Under the pieces are notes generated by a model. That model was not told where the DNA came from. It saw only the letters and a list, made by a program, of their open reading frames with translations, and searched no databases. Below, in pieces: positions 1 to 10,913 of a stretch of DNA of 64,000 nucleotides. Numbering within the stretch: position 1 is the stretch's first letter; every line of letters begins with the position of its first letter. The position numbers were made by a program, and so were the translations under genes. The DNA is taken from contig JAIOJX010000002.1 in the NCBI GenBank assembly GCA_022376925.1, positions 39,952,501-40,016,500 on the forward strand, written 5' to 3'. Source of the DNA: Tragulus kanchil (lineage: Eukaryota; Chordata; Mammalia; Artiodactyla; Tragulidae).

Positions 1-1854
1 TTTCCTTTTCCCTTTCTTCTCTTACTCCGTCGTGACTGTAACTTGCTGCTGTATTCTTTCTGACTTCTCAACTTGGTTTTATCTCTAAGTAATTCCCATC
101 ATGTACTGCTGTCTTCTTTGTCCAAAGTTTTCTCTCGTCTTCCCACTCTCCCTCCAGACCACTTGGATTCTAATGCTTTGCAAGTAAAATAGATTTTTCT
201 CTGTCAGAATGAAATCATTATCTCTTTAATATTTTATACTTGTTTTCAGTTGGGATGAATCTTAAGGCGTCTATGTGGATGGATGGGAAATGACAGAGGC
301 ATCAGTGTGATTTGACCTGCTTGGGATTAGCTTGAAGAGTCCTCTGTTTACTAATATTTGTCTTTATAAATATTTGATGGTGATGGTGTTTAGAAGTCAC
401 AAGAGTGTTCCATAATTTATAAGAGTAATATTTTAAAATTCTATGTCACTTTTCTCTCCCTATAGATGAGTCTTCTTTTACTTCGTCTTTAGTATCTTAA
501 AGGTTCTAACAAAGTTTCCTGATGAAGCAGGTGGTTTTCCTGGAAACAGAAATGCTGAATGATGTGGGTGAGGGTTGTGAGCAGAACCTCTCACTCTGAT
601 CCAAACTAAGTGTCCTTCCTCTTGTGTAGCGCCTTCTTGGGCATCTTCAGTTATTTTTCAGATTTCTCTATATTTTCTTATCTTTACATCTCTCAGGACT
701 TCGAATATGTCTTAAACGGTGCATAGTTGTATTTGTATGGATCTCAAAGAGATATTTTGTTTTTCTTAGGTGATGATTACCCATTTTTAACATGAAAGAT
801 AAGATTGGTTTTAAATTTGTGTATTTTGTTGGATCTCCAGAGATAGTGCCTTAGGGCAGATATTAGGCTGTGGAAGGACTAAATTTGGGCATGGGACAGT
901 GAAATCCTAATTTGCTCATTACTTGGAAAGGCTCAAAGATGGCAGAGTATTCAAAGGAAACCTTTAAATCTTTGGCAGGTTGTTTGACATGTCTGGCTTT
1001 CTAAGAAGAGAGCCATAGAAACCCAGATCATAGTTCTCCCTTGAGCATACATAAAAATCAATCTCAATAAATATTTTAAAGACAGACAATTATTGAGCTT
1101 GAGCCAGGAAACCATTTCAACGCTGGGTTTCCTTTTCCCTTTCTTCTCTTACTCCGTCGTGACTGTAACTTGCTGCTGTATTCTTTCTGACTTCTCAACT
1201 TGGTTTTATCTCTAAGTAATTCCCATCATGTACTGCTGTCTTCTTTGTCCAAAGTTTTCTCTCGTCTTCCCACTCTCCCTCCAGACCACTTGGATTCTAA
1301 TGCTTTGCAAGTAAAATAGATTTTCTCTGTCAGAATGAAATCATTATCTCTTTAATATTTTATACTTGTTTTCAGTTGGGATGAATCTTAAGGCGTCTAT
1401 GTGGATGGATGGGAAATGACAGAGGCATCAGTGTGATTTGACCTGCTTGGGATTAGCTTGAAGAGTCCTCTGTTTACTAATATTTGTCTTTATAAATATT
1501 TGATGGTGATGGTGTTTAGAAGTCACAAGAGTGTTCCATAATTTATAAGAGTAATATTTTAAAATTCTATGTCACTTTTCTCTCCCTATAGATGAGTCTT
1601 CTTTTACTTCGTCTTTAGTATCTTAAAGGTTCTAACAAAGTTTCCTGATGAAGCAGGTGGTTTTCCTGGAAACAGAAATGCTGAATGATGTGGGTGAGGG
1701 TTGTGAGCAGAACCTCTCACTCTGATCCAAACTAAGTGTCCTTCCTCTTGTGTAGCGCCTTCTTGGGCATCTTCAGTTATTTTTTCAGATTTCTCTATAT
1801 TTTCTTATCTTTACATCTCTCAGGACTTCCGAATATGTCTTAAACGGTGCATAG
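1..1854. repeat. Tandem duplication 1 (unit about 1127 bp; first copy begins upstream of the window)
   Basis: Bases 1-726 recur at 1128-1854 in the same orientation. The best reading is a full tandem unit whose first copy started about 400 bp before the window, so 727-1127 is the head of the second copy. The copies differ only by single-base run-length changes (a T run near 195 versus 1321, a T run near 655 versus 1782, and one C near 700 versus 1829). The sequence is AT-rich and non-coding, with no recognised repeat family. Confidence 0.85.
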
Positions 1855-1915
1855 CTTTTCTTAAGAAATATTTTTAGACTTTAAATTAATTGACGCTCAT
1901 GTTAATTATTTACTG

Positions 1916-2120
1916 AATGTGAAAGTGTTAGTCGCTCCATGGTGTCCGACTCTTTGTGACCCCATGGACTGTGCCTCTGTCCATGGGATTTCTCAGGCAA
2001 GAATACTGGAGTGGGCTGCCATTCCCTTTTCCAAGGGATCTTCCCAACCCAGGAATTGGACCCGGGTCTCCTGCACTGGAGGCTGGTTCTTTACTGTCTG
2101 AGCCACGAAGGAAGCCCCAG
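1916..2120 (-). mobile_element. Bov-tA/Bov-A SINE, minus strand
   Basis: On the minus strand this reads as a ruminant Bov-tA SINE: a tRNA-derived head (reverse complement of the GGCTTCCCTGGTGG type ends near 2118), a Bov-A body with the 'aagaatactggagtgggctgcc' type core, and a tail matching the GAGTCGGACACGACTGAGCGAC motif near 1921-1960. TTATTTACTG at 1906-1915 and 2121-2130 is a plausible 10-bp target-site duplication. A 60-codon open frame here is a SINE by-product. Confidence 0.9.
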
Positions 2121-2170
2121 TTATTTACTGCCTAACATTTAAAATTTTGATTATTGTAGAAGTCGTATTA

Positions 2171-2288
2171 GGGAATTCCCTGGCGGTGGTTGGGACTCTG
2201 TGCTCTCCTGGCTGTGGGCCTGGATTCTGGCCCAGGTGGGGGAAACTGAGATCCCACAAGGAGCAAGGCAAGGCCAAAAAGTAAAGCT
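2171..2288 (+). mobile_element. Worn CHR-type SINE fragment
   Basis: It begins with a degraded 'gggaattccctggcggtggt' head, continues through 'gagatcccacaag' and ends in 'ggccaaaaag', in the order expected for a CHR-2 SINE (tRNA-Glu derived, shared by whales, hippos and ruminants). GTATTA flanks both sides but is too short to be firm evidence of a target-site duplication. It is clearly older than the SINE just upstream. Confidence 0.6.
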
Positions 2289-2938
2289 GTATTAATGAAA
2301 CAGAGTCACAGTATGGACAGGTACTGATCAGCGTGCTGTAGCAACAGTTGTCTGTCTTGAATGGTTCAGATCCATGTTCAAAAGGACTTTCAGAGTGGGG
2401 ACCCCCTGGCTAGGTGATGTTCCTGGGTTGGATTGTATTTTAATACTACTGGGTCTGCTTTGAGGGAAGGACATAGTATATCAGGAAGACGTGGTGCCCG
2501 TAGTGTCAGCTGTTGGTGATCATCTTTTGGTGTTTTTTTTTCTTTTAGTGTCTCATTGTTTTAAAAGCTGTTACTTCTGTTCAGTAGACTGAAAACCATA
2601 CTGTTAGTAGTAGTAATTTGAAAATACGGAATTCAAAGCCAGTATTACTGAAATACATTTGGTCATAAGTACTTGTGTTATGGTCAAGTCCGGAAAGACG
2701 CCGGACAAGCTGCGGACGTTCCCCCAATCCCCAAGGCAGGTGCGTGCCTGCTCCCAGGCTGGCGCCCTGGCTCACTTGCAGAGGTCAGCCCTCCACGTGG
2801 TTGCAGGGATTGGAGGCCCTGAGCTGCCTCGAAGGGCTGGCAGGCGTCTGGGCCTGGCATCTCCAGAGTCACTGCTGGCTCACCTGATGCTCCTGGGCCA
2901 GTAGGAATCTGGCTCCATTGGCAACGTGAGGATATAGA
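2289..2938. other. Unassigned DNA, no gene seen
   Basis: About 0.65 kb with an AT-rich first half and a GC-richer second half (2690-2900). Overlapping frames are open on both strands around 2680-2900, but none shows a domain, splice context or codon bias, so I do not call a gene. Confidence 0.6.
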
Positions 2939-3157
2939 GGGTTTCCACAGTGGCTTGGCAGGTAAAGAATCCCTAGGTAATGCAGGAGGCACAGGAAATG
3001 TGGGTTCAGTCCCTGGGTTGGGAAGATCCCCTGGAGAAGGAAATGGCAACCCACTCCGGTATTCCTGCCTGGACAATCCCATGGTCAGAGTAGCCTGGCT
3101 GGCTACAGTCCGTGGGGTTTCAAAGAGCCCAGACATGACTGAGCGACGAAGCACCCA
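2939..3157 (+). mobile_element. Bov-tA SINE, plus strand
   Basis: The head 'ggtttccacagtggcttgg' is a diverged tRNA-derived start. The body contains 'ggttcagtccctgggttggg' and 'ggagaaggaaatggcaaccc', and the end has 'gacatgactgagcgacg'. All parts of a full-length Bov-tA are present in order. Open frames on both strands here (for example 2684-3187 minus) run through the SINE and are not genes. Confidence 0.9.
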
Positions 3158-3545
3158 GATAGAGAAGACAAGAACACATCTCCTCAAGTGTGTGCTGAGA
3201 TTTTGGTGAAAGGGTGTCAGGTGTTGTTTCGTACCTGAATTTCAGTAGGATCTCTCATAAATTTTGAATACATATCCTTTATGAAAAATAAAACAAAAAT
3301 AATGTAAATGACAATATCTGTAATCACTTAACCAGAACACTGTTCAGAAAATATTTCATCCATTAAAAGTGTAGCAAAGGTACTTTCATGAAAAGCATAA
3401 TGCTTTGAATAAACCTTGACAAGAAATACGTACTTGTGATTGGAAAACACTTTCAACTGTGAACCATTGGTATGTATGTGTTTCCTGTTGGCGCTAAAGA
3501 TATTTCCAGGAAAACCTGTGAATTAAATATTTTCTCTCATACTTT
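3158..3545. other. AT-rich unassigned DNA
   Basis: AT-rich single-copy-looking sequence with no long open frame and no repeat that I recognise. Confidence 0.5.
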
Positions 3546-4170
3546 ATTTATTATTATTATTTTAATTGAAATATAGTTGTTTTATAATGTTAGTTTCTAC
3601 TGTACAGCAGAGTGATTCAGTTATGTGTGTGTGTCTCTATCTATATATATGTATATATATATATTTCCTGCAGGAAACCATAATGAAAAAAATAGAAAAA
3701 AGAATGTATATGTATAGATACAGATATATATGTGTATACACACATGTGTGTGTTGCTTACACATACATAGTGTAAGCTGTGGTCTGAATATGTGTGTACA
3801 TGTGTGGTATCTTGTACACAGTATATTCTCAGTCTCATGTGAAATACACACACGTGTGTGTGTGTGTATTGGAATATGTATATACGTACTTTGATATATG
3901 TGTGTACATATGCACATACGCATATATGTGTGTTTATATATAAATGACACATATATATGTACTTTCTTTTTAATATTCTTTTCCATTATGCTTTATCACA
4001 GGATATTGACTGCATTTTTCTGTGCCATACAGTAGGACCTTGTTTATCTGTCCTGTGTATAATAGTTTGCATCTACTAATCCCACACTCCCTATCCCTCC
4101 CTCTCCCACCCTGCCCCTCGGCCACCGCAAGTCTGTTCTCTGTGAATGTTTCTGTTTCATAATATTTTAT
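3546..4170 (-). mobile_element. L1 3' UTR remnant, rearranged, with TA/TG microsatellites
   Basis: 3546-3660 ('tataatgttagtttctactg', 'agagtgattcagttat') and 3964-4170 ('cttttccattatgctttatc', 'acagtaggaccttgtttatc', 'agtctgttctctgtgaatg') match the minus-strand L1 3' UTR familiar from artiodactyl genomes. Between them, 3663-3710 carries a piece of the same UTR in plus orientation ('gaaaccataatg'), so the element contains an inverted duplication rather than a simple deletion. TA and TG tracts fill 3640-3960. Confidence 0.75.
3710..3856 (+). repeat. Inverted repeat, left arm (partner 4496-4645)
   Basis: The reverse complement of this arm aligns to 4496-4645. Perfect blocks include GTAAGCTGTGGTC (here) against GACCACAGCTTAC (partner), and 'ctcagtctcatg' against a GAGACTGAG block. 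The arms are TG/CA-rich at their outer parts but share complex sequence in the middle, so the match is not just simple repeat. Confidence 0.75.
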
Positions 4171-4495
4171 CTTGTACTTTAAAGTATTCACGTTCATATT
4201 GAATTACATGTTTAGAGAAATAAAAAATAATTTCAGTGCAATTTTTGGAAATTTCAGATTTTATTTTTACCAAAATCTAGATAACTATATTAGAATATCC
4301 AAAACAGACTTCATGCATGCATAAATCCTGAAGAAATAGGAGCTCTAATATGTGGTATCTTTCCCCTTCCACACTGCAGTATGCAAAGAGAATTAGGGGT
4401 AAGGCTGGAAGGCGTTCTTTGGATGAAATGGATCATCTTCTCTCCTGAGCTCTGTCCTTTGGAGAATTAGGAAAACAGTCAAATTGTCTCCTGTG
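4171..4495. other. AT-rich spacer of the inverted repeat
   Basis: Unrecognised AT-rich DNA between the L1 remnant and the right arm of the inverted repeat. No open frame of note. Confidence 0.5.
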
Positions 4496-4645
4496 TTGTG
4501 TGTTTCAGATGAGACTGAGAATGCAGGGTGTGCAAGACATCACATGTGTACACACATCACACGTGAAGACCACAGCTTACATTATGTATGCATAAGCCAC
4601 ACATGGGTACATACATGTACATGCACACATATGCATATGTTGGTG
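4496..4645 (-). repeat. Inverted repeat, right arm (partner 3710-3856)
   Basis: This is the diverged reverse complement of 3710-3856. The 90-codon plus-strand frame at 4484-4756 crosses it and has no recognisable domain. Confidence 0.75.
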
Positions 4646-4904
4646 AGTGTGTCTAATAAAACACAAGAACAGAATTGTGATTTTTTAATTAGAAATGTTG
4701 GTACAGTAGTAAATTTGGGACCTCAAGGAAGTATAGTAATGATGTTTGAACATTAAGAAACTCTTCAGAGAAAGAAGCTAAGTGACAGATTTCCTCAGGG
4801 CGAAGTTAGTGTCTGGGGATTAACTCCATGTCGCCTGGCCAGTGGCTTTCAGCCAGCATAGAAGTTCCTGGAACACACAGAGGACCATGGGGGTCACCGG
4901 GTCA
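4646..4904. other. Unassigned DNA
   Basis: No repeat or gene recognised. It forms the left flank of tandem duplication 2. Confidence 0.5.
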
Positions 4905-7094
4905 CTGACTGCAGCTGAGAATTGCCCGTAAAGAGGCCGTTATCTGTGTGCACCACCAGCTCAACGAAGACCATAGATGGGCTGTCCTACCCGCCAGCCC
5001 CTATGGCCAGTGCTGAGGAGGGGCCTCGGTGCCACCGGTGGGGTGTCCGTGGCTCCAGGTTCTGTTGGGAGAATTGTGGCTGGACCTTCAGGGGTGAGAG
5101 GTTAGAGTTGAGTCCTGGGTCCTGGCCATCTGTCGGATTGTGTATTATGGCTAAAATAATCACCTCCTCCATTAGCCAGAGCACTTCTGCCATCCTAATC
5201 CATCATCAGAGAAGCCCAGAACAGGCATTTTATAATACACTAAAAAGGAATGCACTGGTCTTGACGCTGGCAAATTTCAGAAGCTTTGCCTTTGGTGGCT
5301 GTTAGAGGATATTCAGAAACGTGTGCCAATCCAAGTAGATAACTTTCCCCATACATTCTGATGTGGCATAGTCATTTAAATTTGAAGAAAGTTTGAAGTG
5401 TCTTTGTATAACACCATCTGCACTTCTCATTGGCCAGGGTGCGTTTCCCGAAGCTTTCCAAGTTGCTGAAAGGTGACGTTTTGGTGAATTGCTTTACGGT
5501 TCAAACACGTTTTATTTCTGCCACCAGTTTTGTTCCGCCCTGGATTTTTGAGAAGTCATTTCTGCCTCATGGGATCACCCTACAAAAGCCTCCCTTCCGT
5601 GTGGAGTAGGTTCCGGGTTTGACAGTTCAGCAAAGGCACAAGGACCGTTCACTCTGCCAGGAGCTGTGAGGTTATCTTTTCCAAGGAAAAGGCTGTACCT
5701 GCGTGTGCGTCACTTTCAGTCTGTTTGCTGCGGGGAGAGCGCCTCTGTTAGCACGACCATGCTGGTGACCTCCCTTTTCAAGGATAGACTTCAGGAAAAC
5801 AAGGCTGTTATTTTGGGGTTTATAGTACCCTTTTAGAGGTATTGTAGGGTGACTGAATTAAATAAAAATGATTAAAAAATCTTTTGTGACAAGCTGAAAA
5901 GAAAAACACCCCACTGAAGTTCTTCTTTTAAAGAGAAGGCGCTGTCCTGACGCCTTCGCTCCCATTTCACTTGTGAAAAGATCACAGCATTTTCCTGACT
6001 GCAGCTGAGAATTGCCCGTAAAGAGGCCGTTATCTGTGTGCACCACCAGCTCAACGAAGACCATAGATGGGCTGTCCTACCCGCCAGCCCCTATGGCCAG
6101 TGCTGAGGAGGGGCCTCGGTGCCACCGGTGGGGTGTCCGTGGCTCCAGGTTCTGTTGGGAGAATTGTGGCTGGACCTTCAGGGGTGAGAGGTTAGAGTTG
6201 AGTCCTGGGTCCTGGCCATCTGTCGGATTGTGTATTATGGCTAAAATAATCACCTCCTCCATTAGCCAGAGCACTTCTGCCATCCTAATCCATCATCAGA
6301 GAAGCCCAGAACAGGCATTTTATAATACACTAAAAAGGAATGCACTGGTCTTGACGCTGGCAAATTTCAGAAGCTTTGCCTTTGGTGGCTGTTAGAGGAT
6401 ATTCAGAAACGTGTGCCAATCCAAGTAGATAACTTTCCCCATACATTCTGATGTGGCATAGTCATTTAAATTTGAAGAAAGTTTGAAGTGTCTTTGTATA
6501 ACACCATCTGCACTTCTCATTGGCCAGGGTGCGTTTCCCGAAGCTTTCCAAGTTGCTGAAAGGTGACGTTTTGGTGAATTGCTTTACGGTTCAAACACGT
6601 TTTATTTCTGCCACCAGTTTTGTTCCGCCCTGGATTTTTGAGAAGTCATTTCTGCCTCATGGGATCACCCTACAAAAGCCTCCCTTCCGTGTGGAGTAGG
6701 TTCCGGGTTTGACAGTTCAGCAAAGGCACAAGGACCGTTCACTCTGCCAGGAGCTGTGAGGTTATCTTTTCCAAGGAAAAGGCTGTACCTGCGTGTGCGT
6801 CACTTTCAGTCTGTTTGCTGCGGGGAGAGCGCCTCTGTTAGCACGACCATGCTGGTGACCTCCCTTTTCAAGGATAGACTTCAGGAAAACAAGGCTGTTA
6901 TTTTGGGGTTTATAGTACCCTTTTAGAGGTATTGTAGGGTGACTGAATTAAATAAAAATGATTAAAAAAAAATCTTTTGTGACAAGCTGAAAAGAAAAAA
7001 ACCCCACTGAAGTTCTTCTTTTAAAGAGAAGGCGCTGTCCTGACGCCTTCGCTCCCATTTCACTTGTGAAAAGATCACAGCATTTTCCTGAGTC
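4905..7094. repeat. Tandem duplication 2 (unit about 1090 bp)
   Basis: 4905-5994 is followed directly by 5995-7094. The junction is clean and shows a 4-base microhomology (CTGA) between the two ends. Differences are A-run lengths near 5874 versus 6964 and 5905 versus 6998. The 127-codon plus-strand frame occurs in both copies with an identical protein and no known domain. Its last 115 bp appear a third time at 8100-8215. Confidence 0.95.
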
Positions 7095-7326
7095 CCTAGA
7101 ATCCACCCCACAGCCCTGCTCAGGAGCCTGCAGCCTTCTCTGCTCAACGGGACACCTCAGCCTGTTGCCCAGGACCTCCTACAACGCGTCATCCCTCAGT
7201 CCTCAGACCTTGGGTCCTGTTTAGGACCCTCCTGTTAGCTCTCCTGATTATCATGACCACCCTTTGTGCTCAGCAGGCTCATGGCACTCTTGATTTCCAG
7301 GAGTTAAATGTTGCTAAGGATCCTTT

Positions 7327-7578
7327 TTTTTTTTTAAATTTTGGCCTCTTTCATTGGCGTTTTATTTATTTTCATCCATCTTTATTCTTTGGCCTGTGTG
7401 GGCCTCTCATTGCAGAGCACCAGCTCTGGGCAGATGCACTCCAGAGTGCTGGCTCGTAACTGGGTACACTGGTCCAGCCGCTCCATGGCACGTGAGATCT
7501 TCCCGGGCCTGGGATCGAACTGGTGTCCCCTGTACTGCAAGGCAGACTCTTTACCCACTGGACCACCAGGGAAGCCCT
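7327..7578 (-). mobile_element. CHR-type SINE with 'agaagtggcc' style tail, minus strand
   Basis: On the minus strand it starts 'gggcttccctggtggtccag', has the body 'ggcctgggaagatctcacg', and ends in an A-rich tail at 7327-7340. CTAAGGATCCTTT at 7314-7326 and 7579-7591 is a 13-bp target-site duplication. It belongs with the copies at 10483, 57291 and 62305. Open frames on both strands are SINE by-products. Confidence 0.88.
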
Positions 7579-7830
7579 CTAAGGATCCTTTGAGCTTCTA
7601 GGTGGGTGCTGTGGGCCATCTGTTCCTGACCTCCCTGTGTCCCGTCCTACTCCTGAGGTTGTAGAAGTTTCGTAGAAGTTTCCTCCCTAACAGGAAAGCA
7701 AACACATTAATACACAGTATGAGGCAAGATACTTTATAACTCGTAAATAATGGTTTAGAAGAAATCTTGTTATTAGCGCAATACTCAGTGAAGAAACCTT
7801 GTACAATGATGGCAGCAAGAAGCAAATCTT

Positions 7831-7919
7831 GAGCACACTCCGGGAGATAGTGGAGGACAGAGGAGCCTGGCATGGGGTCACAAAGAGTCGGACACGACTG
7901 AAAGGCTGAACAACAACAG
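7831..7919 (+). mobile_element. BovB/Bov-A 3' end fragment
   Basis: 'ctccgggagatagtggagga' followed by 'ggggtcacaaagagtcggac' and 'acgactgaaaggctgaac' matches the shared 3' end of BovB and Bov-A SINEs. Confidence 0.8.
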
Positions 7920-8452
7920 GTTTGGGTCAGGCGTGATCAGCATTGCCCGTGGCGTGGTCAGTTCCATCTGTGAGTGTTCATACGTGCTGGGTGAGAGCAG
8001 GAAATGTCTGTCACGAGGCTTGAACCAGTGCTGTTCTCATTTCACGGCTCATAAGGGGGGGGACATTTTGGGGACAGGTGAGATTGGGGATTTAAAAATG
8101 CTTTGTGACAAGCCGAAAAGAAAAAAACCCCACTGAAGTTCTTCTTTTAAAGAGAAGGCGCTGTCCTGACGCCTTCGCTCCCATTTCACTTGTGAAAAGA
8201 TCACAGCATTTTCCTGAGTCCCTAGAATCCACCCCACAGCCCTGCTCAGGAGCCTGCAGCCTTCTCTGCTCAACGGGACACCTCAGCCTGTTGCCCAGGA
8301 CCTCCTACAACGCGTCATCCCTCAGTCCTCAGACCTTGGGTCCTGTTTAGGACCCTCCTGTTAGCTCTCCTGATTATCATGACCACCCTTTGTGCTCAGC
8401 AGGCTCATGGCACTCTTGATTTCCAGGAGTTAAATGTTGCTAAGGATCCTTT

Positions 8453-8704
8453 TTTTTTTTTAAATTTTGGCCTCTTTCATTGGCGTTTTATTTATTTTCA
8501 TCCATCTTTATTCTTTGGCCTGTGTGGGCCTCTCATTGCAGAGCACCAGCTCTGGGCAGATGCACTCCAGAGTGCTGGCTCGTAACTGGGTACACTGGTC
8601 CAGCCGCTCCATGGCACGTGAGATCTTCCCGGGCCTGGGATCGAACTGGTGTCCCCTGTACTGCAAGGCAGACTCTTTACCCACTGGACCACCAGGGAAG
8701 CCCT
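8453..8704 (-). mobile_element. Second copy of the CHR-type SINE (duplication 3)
   Basis: Same SINE and same target-site duplication (8440-8452 and 8705-8717) as at 7327-7578. The target site is copied too, so this is a segment copy and not an independent insertion. Confidence 0.88.
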
Positions 8705-8956
8705 CTAAGGATCCTTTGAGCTTCTAGGTGGGTGCTGTGGGCCATCTGTTCCTGACCTCCCTGTGTCCCGTCCTACTCCTGAGGTTGTAGAAGTTTCGTA
8801 GAAGTTTCCTCCCTAACAGGAAAGCAAACACATTAATACACAGTATGAGGCAAGATACTTTATAACTCGTAAATAATGGTTTAGAAGAAATCTTGTTATT
8901 AGCGCAATACTCAGTGAAGAAACCTTGTACAATGATGGCAGCAAGAAGCAAATCTT

Positions 8957-9045
8957 GAGCACACTCCGGGAGATAGTGGAGGACAGAGGAGCCTGGCATG
9001 GGGTCACAAAGAGTCGGACACGACTGAAAGGCTGAACAACAACAG
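8957..9045 (+). mobile_element. Second copy of the BovB/Bov-A fragment (duplication 3)
   Basis: Copy of 7831-7919 at the unit offset of about 1126 bp. Confidence 0.8.
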
Positions 9046-9222
9046 GTTTGGGTCAGAGGCGTGATCAGCATTGCCCGTGGCGTGGTCAGTTCCATCTGTG
9101 AGTGTTCATACGTGCTGGGTGAGAGCAGGAAATGTCTGTCACGAGGCTTGAACCAGTGCTGTTCTCATTTCACCTCTGGGCTTCAGTAAGGGGTGTGACT
9201 TGGGGACGGGGCAGGACGAGCT

Positions 9223-9648
9223 CTCCACATCTCATAGCAGTTGGTTGTGAACACGTTCGTGTGGCCACGGAGGCTGATCTTCGCCTGTTTACAGTAACAT
9301 GGCTGAGTAAGGATTTGCTCTCAACCCGGAGATGTCCGAGTGGAGGTTGAGGGCTAGGAGGACCTGTTCCATGCAGACACCCTGACCCACACGAGGAGAC
9401 AGTGGACCATGAGGTTGGAGGGAAGTGTCAGGATCGCAGGCCGTGGCAGATGGCGGTCCCGATGGTGACTTCCTCCGTCTTGTCCCACCTTCAATGTTGT
9501 CTCCTTGAGGAACCACTTCTATGGATTTTTTTTCCTGTTTATTTATTATACGTGCCACAGAAATGAATGTTTCTTTATTTGTTTGTTTTCTGATTTTCCC
9601 ACTGGATTCTGTGAGGACGAGGGCCATTGCCTCCAGAGTACCACAGAA
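9223..9648. other. Unassigned DNA, no gene seen
   Basis: Moderately GC-rich sequence. A 112-codon minus-strand frame (9289-9627) has no recognised domain and runs close to a BovB fragment. Confidence 0.5.
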
Positions 9649-9782
9649 CCAGCAGCCTGTTGTTGCTCAGACTCTTGGGGACCTCGTGGATTGGGGCCCG
9701 CCAGGCTTCCCTGGCCTTCACCGTCTCCCGGAGCTTGCTCAAACTCATGTCCTTTGAGTCAGTGATGCCCTCTAGCCAGCAT
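9649..9782 (-). mobile_element. BovB fragment, minus strand
   Basis: 'cctgttgttgctcagactct', 'gcttgctcaaactcatgtcc' and 'gagtcagtgatgccctctag' are the minus-strand form of the BovB 3' region. The open frames over it are not genes. Confidence 0.75.
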
Positions 9783-10371
9783 CTAGAGCACAGCAACTGC
9801 TTATTCAGTGCTTAGGGAATGAAAGAGAGAACATAAGGTGCTTAGTCAATGCTTGACAGGTACTTGAACAGTCTTGGTGCAGGGCATTCCCTGTGTATTC
9901 AGAGGGATGACAAGACCTGGAAATGCCTCAGCATTTTTTGTAACGTGTGTCCACTAGTAAATTATGTGCGGCCTTTCCCAAGAATTTCCGGTATTTCCAT
10001 TAACTAGTTTCAGTGTGTGTAAATCCAGGAGGCTGTGTTTCTTTAGCATAAACACACCACAGGTCTGCAGAGGGGCCCCGCCAAGCACAAAGACAACACA
10101 GATTTGTCTCTGAAACAAAAGCATTTCTGAATTCTTCTGAAATTCTAACGTGTTTTAGTCTAAAGTGTATCACTGATTCCCTTGGGCAAAAACAGATTGA
10201 AATGTCTGAGGACAAATTTGCTTTCAGATTCACAAAACATGCGATTGTTTGAGGGTCTCTTTGGGAATGGTGGTTCCTTTAAGGTTAGCTGAATTTGAGA
10301 CCTGAGATCCGCTGAAAAACAGAACAAAACGCTCCTTTTCTTAGGTTTAGTAGATCAGCCACTAAGACAGC
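9783..10371. other. Unassigned DNA, no gene seen
   Basis: About 0.6 kb of mixed-composition DNA. A 77-codon minus-strand frame at 10000-10233 has no features of a real exon that I can see. Confidence 0.5.
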
Positions 10372-10913
10372 AGGCTTCCCTGGTGGTTCAGTGGTAAAGA
10401 ATCTGCCTGTAATGTAGGAAACACGAATTCAATCCCTGCATCCTGGAGATGCCCTGGAGAGGGAAATGGCCACCTACTCTGGGTTTTTTTTTTTTTAAAG
10501 ATTTATTTATTTATTTAATTTGGGCGGAGGTCGGGTTGGGGGGGAGCGGGCGGACCACTTCTATTGGTCTTTCATTTCTCTATTTTCGTCCGTCTTTGTT
10601 CTTTGACTCCTGTGAGCCTCCCATCAAGGTGGCGTCTGTTGTTGCAGAGCACCGGCTCTGGGCGCATGCGCTCCAGAGCTCCGGCTCGGTGATTGGACAC
10701 ATCAGTTCAGCCGCTCCGCGGCACGTGGGATCTTCCCAGGCCAGGGCTCGAACTGGCGCCCCTTGCACTGCAAGGCGGTGTCCTTACCCACTGGACCACC
10801 AGGGGAAGCCCTACTCTGGTATTCTTGCCTGGAAAACCCCGTAGACAGAGGGGCCTGGTGGAATATAGTCCATGGGGTCGCAAAGAATCAGACACAACTG
10901 AGCAACTACACGA
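10372..10913 (+). mobile_element. Bov-tA SINE split by a nested CHR-type SINE
   Basis: The 5' part is 10372-10482 ('ggcttccctggtggttcagt', then 'gatgccctggagagggaaat'). The 3' part resumes at about 10810 ('tattcttgcctggaaaac') and ends near 10913 ('cagacacaactgagcaac'). The two halves join into one Bov-tA when the 0.33-kb insert is removed, so the CHR element is the younger one. Confidence 0.9.
10483..10809 (-). mobile_element. CHR-type SINE nested in Bov-tA, minus strand
   Basis: On the minus strand it runs from 'gggcttcccctggtggtcca' to a poly-A-like tail (T run at 10483-10496). CCTACTCTGG at 10473-10482 and 10810-10819 is the target-site duplication. It carries the 'gagctctggagcgcatgcgc' body and the 'gaaagaccaatagaagtgg' end that define this subgroup in the window. 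Frames 10449-10844 plus and 10580-10768 minus fall inside it. Confidence 0.92.

Larger units (their letters stand above)
6970..9222. repeat. Tandem duplication 3 (unit about 1126 bp)
   Basis: 6970-8045 recurs at 8096-9173. The final 50 bp of the first copy (8046-8095) look like an error-rich version of 9174-9222: blocks such as GGCT, TAAGGGG and TTGGGGAC occur in the same order with insertions and deletions. Other differences are GGTCAGGCGTG versus GGTCAGAGGCGTG and one T/C change near 6986 and 8112. Confidence 0.92.

Noticed and set aside
4922..6395. Two identical 127-codon frames as a duplicated gene pair
   Set aside because: They are the same DNA in the two copies of duplication 2. The protein has no recognised domain and a minus-strand frame is open over it as well.
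4905..7094. Pairs of about 1.1-kb direct repeats as retroviral long terminal repeats
   Set aside because: The copies are adjacent with no internal region, no TG...CA ends and no primer-binding site, and each pair has a different sequence.
10449..10844. 131-codon frame as a gene
   Set aside because: It lies inside a CHR-type SINE nested in a Bov-tA SINE.
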